Positions 58,792 to 64,000 of a DNA stretch of 64,000 nucleotides are shown here, in pieces (position 1 is the first letter of the stretch; each line of letters begins with the position of its first letter). The notes under the pieces were generated by a model, which was given only the letters and a program-made list of their open reading frames with translations, had not been told where the DNA came from and did not search any database. A program made the translations under genes and the position numbers. The DNA lies in contig DASPRY010000048.1 in assembly GCA_035624215.1 (NCBI GenBank), positions 73,114 to 137,113 on the forward strand, read 5' to 3'. The stretch is from JAFAGX01 sp035624215. GTDB lineage: Bacteria > Acidobacteriota > Terriglobia > Terriglobales > Acidobacteriaceae.

Positions 58792-59925
58792 TTGCTTTAC
58801 TGGCTGCTTTACCTGAAGTTGTTCCACTATTTTCCGCCTTTCCGCATTTTCCGATATCTGACTTTTCGAACCGCCTTTGCCAGTTTGACCGCCCTGTTCA
58901 CCGGTTTGATCGTTGGCCCTGCCATCATCAATCGCCTGCGTGAATTTCAGATCAGCCAGTACATCCGCGAAGAGGGCCCCAAAGCTCATCAGAAAAAGGC
59001 GGGCACCCCGACGATGGGCGGTCTGCTGATTGCTATCTCGATCGTGATTCCGACTCTGCTTTGGGCTGATCTCAGCAACCGCTTTGTGTGGATTGCGGTA
59101 TTGGCCACGTCAGCTTTTGCGGCAATCGGTTTTGCCGATGACTACACCAAAGTTACGCATCGAAGAAACCTAGGGCTAACCGGCAAGGCCAAGCTGGGAT
59201 ACCAGATCGCCACCAGCATGCTGGTGGCCATCGCGTTGATCGCGATGCAGGCCCGCGGCCTCTATTCGACAAAGTTGTTGGTTCCCTTCGTCAAACAATT
59301 CCGGCCTGACCTGGCAATCGGAGCTTGGGAGCACAACCCCCATCTCTGGCCGCTGGCCTTTTTTCCCTTTGTCCTGTTCGTGGTGTTGGTCATCGTCGGT
59401 TCCAGCAACGCCGTGAATCTGACCGACGGTTTGGATGGCCTCGCGATTGGTTGTACCGTAATTGCGGCGGGAGCATTGGCGGTACTTACCTACGTTAGTG
59501 GCCACGCGACTTTCGCTTCATACCTCGAATTACAGCGTATGCCACAGGTGGGCGAGTTGACTATTTTCTGCGGCGCGATGGTAGGGTCTGCGATCGGATT
59601 TTTATGGTACAACGCGCATCCCGCAGAAGTCTTCATGGGCGATGTCGGGTCGCTGGCGCTCGGGGGAGCGATTGGGACGGTTGCCGTCATTATTAAGCAG
59701 GAGTTGCTGCTGCCCTTCATTGGTGGGGTGTTCGTGATTGAAGCGATTTCCGTAATCCTGCAGGTGGCCTCGTACAAACTTCGCAAGAAGCGTATTTTTA
59801 AGATGGCGCCCTTACATCATCATTTTGAGCTGCTGGGCTGGTCGGAGTCGAAAATTATCGTGCGTTTCTGGATCGCGTCGCTGGTCTTTGCATTGTTTGC
59901 GCTCACTACCTTGAAACTGAGGTAG
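58792..59925 (+). CDS. mraY: Phospho-N-acetylmuramoyl-pentapeptide-transferase
   Basis: A 377-residue protein starting at TTG 58792, with ACGGAGG at 58781-58787. Ten TM helices expected. Motifs: KKAGTPTMGGLLIAISI, IGFADDYTKVTHRRNLGLTG (DD catalytic), SNAVNLTDGLDGLAIG, FMGDVGSLALGG and MAPLHHHFELLGWSESKIIV (HHH motif). It makes lipid I from UDP-MurNAc-pentapeptide and undecaprenyl phosphate. Confidence 0.97.
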   Translation: MLYWLLYLKLFHYFPPFRIFRYLTFRTAFASLTALFTGLIVGPAIINRLREFQISQYIREEGPKAHQKKAGTPTMGGLLIAISIVIPTLLWADLSNRFVWIAVLATSAFAAIGFADDYTKVTHRRNLGLTGKAKLGYQIATSMLVAIALIAMQARGLYSTKLLVPFVKQFRPDLAIGAWEHNPHLWPLAFFPFVLFVVLVIVGSSNAVNLTDGLDGLAIGCTVIAAGALAVLTYVSGHATFASYLELQRMPQVGELTIFCGAMVGSAIGFLWYNAHPAEVFMGDVGSLALGGAIGTVAVIIKQELLLPFIGGVFVIEAISVILQVASYKLRKKRIFKMAPLHHHFELLGWSESKIIVRFWIASLVFALFALTTLKLR

Positions 59926-59944
59926 CCAGGAGCTGCTCGTAAAT

Positions 59945-61315
59945 ATGGAGCTTCAAAACAAACGCGTTCTCGTTGTGGGCCTGGGCAAGTCCGGGGTTGC
60001 GGCAGCTCTGTTCGTCAAGTCCAAAGGCGCGCGGGTTACGGTTTCTGATACCAAGACTCCGGACGAGTTGAAAGAGGAGATTCCTCGCCTGCTTGACGAA
60101 GGCATTGCCATTGAGACCGGCGGGCACGGCGATCGCACTTTTCAGAACCAGGACTTGATTGTCGTAAGTCCCGGTGTTCCACTCGATGCAGCTCCGCTGG
60201 CCCAGGCGCGAGCCCTTGGCGAGAAAATCATCGGCGAAGTTGAGCTGGCGGGACGCTTTTTCCCTGGCCGCATTGTTGCCATCACCGGTTCAAATGGAAA
60301 GACCACTACAACCGCTCTCGCCGGCGCGGTCGTAGCCAATGGCGGATTTCCCACGCTTGTCGGCGGCAACATCGGCACCCCTGCCATTTCTCTGGTCGAA
60401 CAAGCTACTGAGGACACAATTGCGGTGCTCGAAGTTTCCAGTTTTCAGCTCGAAACCACTGAAACTTTTCGGCCGCACATTGCCGTTGTTCTCAATGTCA
60501 CGCCCGACCATCTCGATCGGCATCGCACGTTCATGGCTTACGCCGATGCCAAGGCGCGCATTTTCGAGAGCCAGCAAGGCAGCGATTTCGCGGTTTTGAA
60601 CGCGGACGATCCGACCTGTGTCGCCATGGCTTCCCGGACCCGGGCCCAGGTTTTTTGGTTCAGCCGAAAGAGGGAAGTAAAGCAGGGTGCGTACGTTCGC
60701 GATGGCCGTGTTCTTTTCCGCGACACAAGCGGGCAACGCGAGATCATGCAAGTCTCAGAAACTCCTCTGAAGGGCGCCCACAATGTGGAGAACGTGCTGG
60801 CCGCCGTGTGCGTCGGCGTTCTCAGCGATGTTGAGCCGCGCCGCATCAGCAAAGCTGTCCACGAATTCCGCGCGGTCGAGCATCGGCTGGAACATGTTGC
60901 CTCGATCGGCGGCGTGGAATATTACAACGATTCCAAAGCGACCAACGTCGATGCCACCATCAAAGCCTTGGAATCATTCCCCGCAAACATTCACTTGATC
61001 CTCGGTGGCAAAGATAAGGGAAGCGACTACAGCGTGCTGAATGATCTTCTCCGGCAACGAGTGAAGTCTGTGTACACGATCGGCGCAGCCGCCGCCAAGA
61101 TCGAATCCCAAATTAAAGGAGCCACAGAAGTCGTCCACGCCGATACTTTGGAGAATGCGATCCGGCGTGCCAGTGATGCCGCCAAGCCGGGTGACATCGT
61201 GTTGCTCGCTCCTGCCTGTGCCAGCTTCGACCAGTTTCGCAATTACGAGCATCGGGGCAAGGTTTTCAAGGAGGCCGTCCACAGCCTTGCTGAGGCTACG
61301 GCCGATGTCGACTGA
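59945..61315 (+). CDS. murD: UDP-N-acetylmuramoylalanine--D-glutamate ligase
   Basis: A 456-residue protein. N-terminal UDP-binding LVVGLGKSGVAAALFVKSKG, P-loop VAITGSNGKTTTTALAGAVV, LEVSSFQLETTETFRP, DHLDRHRTFMAYADAKARIF, YNDSKATNVDATIKALES and LLAPACASFDQFRNYEHRG. It adds D-glutamate to UDP-MurNAc-L-Ala. It is the last gene of the cluster here: ftsW, murG and murC, which normally follow, are absent, and a gene on the opposite strand comes next. Confidence 0.97.
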   Translation: MELQNKRVLVVGLGKSGVAAALFVKSKGARVTVSDTKTPDELKEEIPRLLDEGIAIETGGHGDRTFQNQDLIVVSPGVPLDAAPLAQARALGEKIIGEVELAGRFFPGRIVAITGSNGKTTTTALAGAVVANGGFPTLVGGNIGTPAISLVEQATEDTIAVLEVSSFQLETTETFRPHIAVVLNVTPDHLDRHRTFMAYADAKARIFESQQGSDFAVLNADDPTCVAMASRTRAQVFWFSRKREVKQGAYVRDGRVLFRDTSGQREIMQVSETPLKGAHNVENVLAAVCVGVLSDVEPRRISKAVHEFRAVEHRLEHVASIGGVEYYNDSKATNVDATIKALESFPANIHLILGGKDKGSDYSVLNDLLRQRVKSVYTIGAAAAKIESQIKGATEVVHADTLENAIRRASDAAKPGDIVLLAPACASFDQFRNYEHRGKVFKEAVHSLAEATADVD

Positions 61316-61399
61316 AGCTGTCACTTGCCCGACAGCACCAGACCCGCCCATTCTCCAGCGGTCCAACCGCTGACATTCAGCAACGGAGAGCGGAGATAA

Positions 61400-62086
61400 T
61401 TATTGCAACATCTGTGCCAATTCTTCCGGGCTGTCGACGGTTACGTCGGGTGGGGCTTCGCATAGAGTATGCGGAGCGAATCCGTAGGTCACGCCGCAGG
61501 TCCACAGACCCGCATTCCGGCCGGTGATCACGTCGACTGCAGAGTCACCAATCATTACTCCTTCGCCGGGACGCGCGTTGGCCTCACGCAAAATCGTCTG
61601 CACGCCGTGCGGATCGGGCTTCTTGGTCGGAAAGCTATTGCCTCCATATACATGGCTGAAAAATTCCGCCAGGCCCAGCGCCTCCACAATAGCACGCGAA
61701 GGGACCACCGGTTTATTGGACAGCACGGCCATGTGGCGCCTGACACCGTTGGAATTGCGAACCACATTCAGCATCTCTTTGACACCAGGATACAGATGCG
61801 TGTGATCGAGCTTGTGCACCCGGTAGTACGCCAGAAAAAACTCCAGCCCCTCCTTGATGTAGCCTTGATCATTGGGATCACCCAATGCCCGCCGCACCAG
61901 CACGGGTGCGCCATCGCCCACATAGGAAGCAATTACATCATCGGGAAGTTCGGGCCGGCGGAAATGGCGGAGCATCGCGTTCACGGAATGAACCAGATCC
62001 AAACGTGAGTCGATCAACGTGCCATCTAAATCGAAAATCAGCAGCTTGATCGCACCTGCCTGAAACTGCTGCCGCCAACGGATCAT
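61400..62086 (-). CDS. HAD-superfamily phosphatase, phosphoglycolate phosphatase-like
   Basis: A 228-residue protein. HAD motif I LLIFDLDGTLIDSRLDLVHS with both catalytic aspartates, motif II MAVLSNKPV, motif III lysine in FPTKKPDPHG and motif IV MIGDSAVDVITGRNAG. The cap helices and SYVGDGAPVLVRRALG segment are typical of Gph. It hydrolyses 2-phosphoglycolate from DNA repair or oxygenase activity, or other small phosphates. Convergent with murD. Confidence 0.85.
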   Translation of the reverse strand: MIRWRQQFQAGAIKLLIFDLDGTLIDSRLDLVHSVNAMLRHFRRPELPDDVIASYVGDGAPVLVRRALGDPNDQGYIKEGLEFFLAYYRVHKLDHTHLYPGVKEMLNVVRNSNGVRRHMAVLSNKPVVPSRAIVEALGLAEFFSHVYGGNSFPTKKPDPHGVQTILREANARPGEGVMIGDSAVDVITGRNAGLWTCGVTYGFAPHTLCEAPPDVTVDSPEELAQMLQ

Positions 62087-62344
62087 GCCTGCTTCCAGAA
62101 TAACATTCAGGATTCGGCACCGTGCAGATCATGATCGAGCGGCTGGATTCCCAGCGCCACAGCAGACACCGCCGCGTACGAAAAAACGCGCTTGGTGGTG
62201 ATAATCTAGAAACTCCTATTGAATTTTCCACTCGCGCTCGATCCCTGGTTGTGAAAAGCTCCGATCAGAGCTGATGTTGCCTCTCAGCCTACGGCGGGCA
62301 TGCTCACAACAAGTTCCCGGCGGGAGAGAATTTGGGAGATTGCT

Positions 62345-63985
62345 TTGGCAGGTTCGCTAGACCCGCTCTGGTACAAGGACGCGATTATTTATCAGGTCCA
62401 TGTCCGGGCCTTCTACGACAGCAACGGCGATGGGATCGGGGATTTTGCCGGTCTAGCGCAAAAGCTTGATTATCTGAAAGATCTGGGCGTGGACGCGTTG
62501 TGGCTGATGCCGTTCTTTCCTTCACCGCTGCGGGATGACGGCTACGACATCGCGGATTACCGCTCCGTTCATCCCAGTTACGGCACCCTCGAAGACTTCA
62601 AGACTTTTCTTGACGCGGCACACAAGCGAGGAATTCGCGTCATCATCGAAATGGTGCTCAACCATACGTCCGACCAGCATCCCTGGTTTCAGGAGTCCCG
62701 CAGTTTGCGTGATAATCCGCGCCGCGACTGGTATGTGTGGAGCGACACCGATACCAAATACCGCGGGACACGCATCATCTTTCTCGATACTGAACTTTCG
62801 AACTGGGCTTGGGATCCGGTATCGAAGCAGTACTACTGGCACCGGTTTTTCAGTCACCAGCCTGATCTCAATTACGATAATCCTGCTGTCCGGAACGAGA
62901 TGTGGGACGTTATGCGTTTCTGGCTGGCCATGGGAGTCGATGCCTTCCGGCTCGATGCGGTTCCCTACCTGATAGAGCGGGAAGGCACTAATTGCGAGAA
63001 TTTGCCTGAAACCCACCACATCATACGGGACTTTCGTGCCCGTCTGGATCGCGAGTTTCCCGGCAGGATGTTTCTCGCGGAAGCCAATCAGTGGCCGGCC
63101 GACCTGCGCATCTACTTTGGAAACGGCGATGAGTTTCACGCCGCCTTTCATTTCCCGCTGATGCCACGAATGTTCATGGGCCTCAAGCTGGAAGACCGCA
63201 AGCCAATTACCGAAATCCTGCAACAGACCCCAGAGATTCCGGATACCTGCCAATGGTTCCTTTTCCTGCGCAATCATGACGAATTGACCTTGGAAATGGT
63301 CACCGACATGGAGCGCGACTACATGTACGACGAATATGCCCGTGACAAAAACATGCGACTGAACCTGGGAATTCGGCGCCGCCTGGCGCCGCTGCTGGAT
63401 AATGATCGCCGGCGGGTAGAGTTGATGAATGGAATGCTGATGTCCCTGCCAGGCACTCCGATCATCTACTACGGGGACGAAATCGGCATGGGTGATAACG
63501 TTAACTTGGGCGATCGCAACGGGGTCAGAACTCCCATGCAGTGGAATGGCGGATGGAACGGCGGTTTTTCCTCGGCCGATCCTGAAAAACTGTATTCCCC
63601 TCTGATGTTAAATCCGGTTTACGGCTTCCCCGCGGTTAACGTAGCCTCACAACAAAGGTTCGAGCACTCGCTGCTCTCCTGGATGAAGCGCCTCGTGAAC
63701 ATCCGTAAATCGACCCCGGTATTCGGGAGAGGTTCAATCGAATTTCTTTATCCAGCCAACCATCGAGTCCTGGCCTACGTGCGGCGCTGGCAAAAGGAAA
63801 TTATCCTTGTGGTGAACAATCTTTCCAGCGCTGCGCAGGCGGTGGAACTGGATTTGCGGCCTTACAAAGGCAACATCCTGATTGAAATGTTTGGACGCAA
63901 TATATTTCCGCGGATTGGAGACTTACCCTATCTGCTCACCGTGGGGCCTTATCAGTTCTACTGGTTTCGGCTGAGGAAGATCTAA
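62345..63985 (+). CDS. treS: Trehalose synthase (maltose alpha-D-glucosyltransferase), GH13
   Basis: The protein is 546 residues from TTG 62345, preferred because GGGAG lies six bases upstream and MAGSLDPLWYKDAIIYQ fits the family start; ATG 62300 is also in frame. GH13 regions: DALWLMPFFPSPLRDDGYDI, IIEMVLNHTSDQHPWF, GVDAFRLDAVPYLIERE (nucleophile Asp), MFLAEANQWPADLR (acid Glu) and FLRNHDELTLEMV. TPMQWNGGWNGGFS and SLPGTPIIYYGDEIGMGDN are strongly TreS-like. It interconverts maltose and trehalose. No fused maltokinase domain; a further ATG at 63990 may open the next gene, cut by the window end. Confidence 0.9.
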   Translation: MAGSLDPLWYKDAIIYQVHVRAFYDSNGDGIGDFAGLAQKLDYLKDLGVDALWLMPFFPSPLRDDGYDIADYRSVHPSYGTLEDFKTFLDAAHKRGIRVIIEMVLNHTSDQHPWFQESRSLRDNPRRDWYVWSDTDTKYRGTRIIFLDTELSNWAWDPVSKQYYWHRFFSHQPDLNYDNPAVRNEMWDVMRFWLAMGVDAFRLDAVPYLIEREGTNCENLPETHHIIRDFRARLDREFPGRMFLAEANQWPADLRIYFGNGDEFHAAFHFPLMPRMFMGLKLEDRKPITEILQQTPEIPDTCQWFLFLRNHDELTLEMVTDMERDYMYDEYARDKNMRLNLGIRRRLAPLLDNDRRRVELMNGMLMSLPGTPIIYYGDEIGMGDNVNLGDRNGVRTPMQWNGGWNGGFSSADPEKLYSPLMLNPVYGFPAVNVASQQRFEHSLLSWMKRLVNIRKSTPVFGRGSIEFLYPANHRVLAYVRRWQKEIILVVNNLSSAAQAVELDLRPYKGNILIEMFGRNIFPRIGDLPYLLTVGPYQFYWFRLRKI

Positions 63986-64000
63986 GGCAATGCAGAAGTC

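Noticed and set aside
61340..61360. Another copy of the rnpB palindrome (CCCGCCCATTCT)
   Set aside because: Only 12 bases match and the inverted arm is missing; too short to call.

Overview
The window is about 58% G+C, densely coded and free of phage genes, transposases and CRISPR arrays. It looks like a chromosomal segment of an acidobacterium (Acidobacteriota, Terriglobia/Koribacter-like). Reasons: the gene set and its grouping, a murE of the meso-DAP type, a small conserved ORF between rsmH and ftsL, a tandem ThyX-like protein, DUF2203/DUF971/MXAN_5187-type proteins, and many short palindromic intergenic repeats. The lineage call is inference from protein flavour, not from a 16S gene.

Layout. 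1-7.9 kb: end of an acyl-CoA synthetase, ketopantoate reductase, an odd receiver-PAS protein, ffh, a CPBP protease, a divergent histone-deacetylase-like/threonine aldolase pair, and small hypothetical genes. 8.0-11.6 kb: complete ETF route etfB-etfA-ETF:quinone oxidoreductase. 11.7-13.0 kb: a molybdenum-cofactor riboswitch-like RNA followed by moaA. 13.2-16.7 kb: secreted DUF1906 protein, DUF2203, then the Fo genes atpI-atpB-atpE alone. 16.9-25.7 kb: a large HEAT/PilZ protein, a CHAD-HD protein, a possible nuclease, dnaX-ybaB-recR, a STAS protein and DUF971. 25.9 kb: an aberrant tRNA-like gene. 26-33 kb: UvrD/PcrA helicase carrying repeat-derived inserts, an amino-acid permease, methylmalonyl-CoA mutase large subunit. 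33-47.8 kb: lipid kinase, purM, tandem ThyX, fabG, GNAT, dienelactone hydrolase, XRE regulator, SRPBCC, purH, TPR protein, CHASE3 protein, EF-hand protein. 48.0-48.5 kb: RNase P RNA enlarged by three long hairpins. 49.3-50.9 kb: an OmpA-family gene broken by a stop and a frameshift. 51.1-61.3 kb: the dcw cell-wall/division cluster (promoter, MraZ box, mraZ-rsmH-small ORF-ftsL-ftsI-murE-murF-mraY-murD), which stops before ftsW/murG/murC. 61.4-64 kb: phosphoglycolate phosphatase-like HAD protein and trehalose synthase.

The most unusual layer lies between and inside the genes. Several families of short palindromic repeats abut start codons, sit in UTRs, have entered the uvrD reading frame, and appear to have lengthened rnpB helices. 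Other points of interest are the riboswitch, the complementary decay of the two ThyX halves, Na+-type ligand residues in the c-subunit, and the tRNA-like gene with a mispaired anticodon stem. All calls were made by reading sequence and motifs; no database search or folding program was run.
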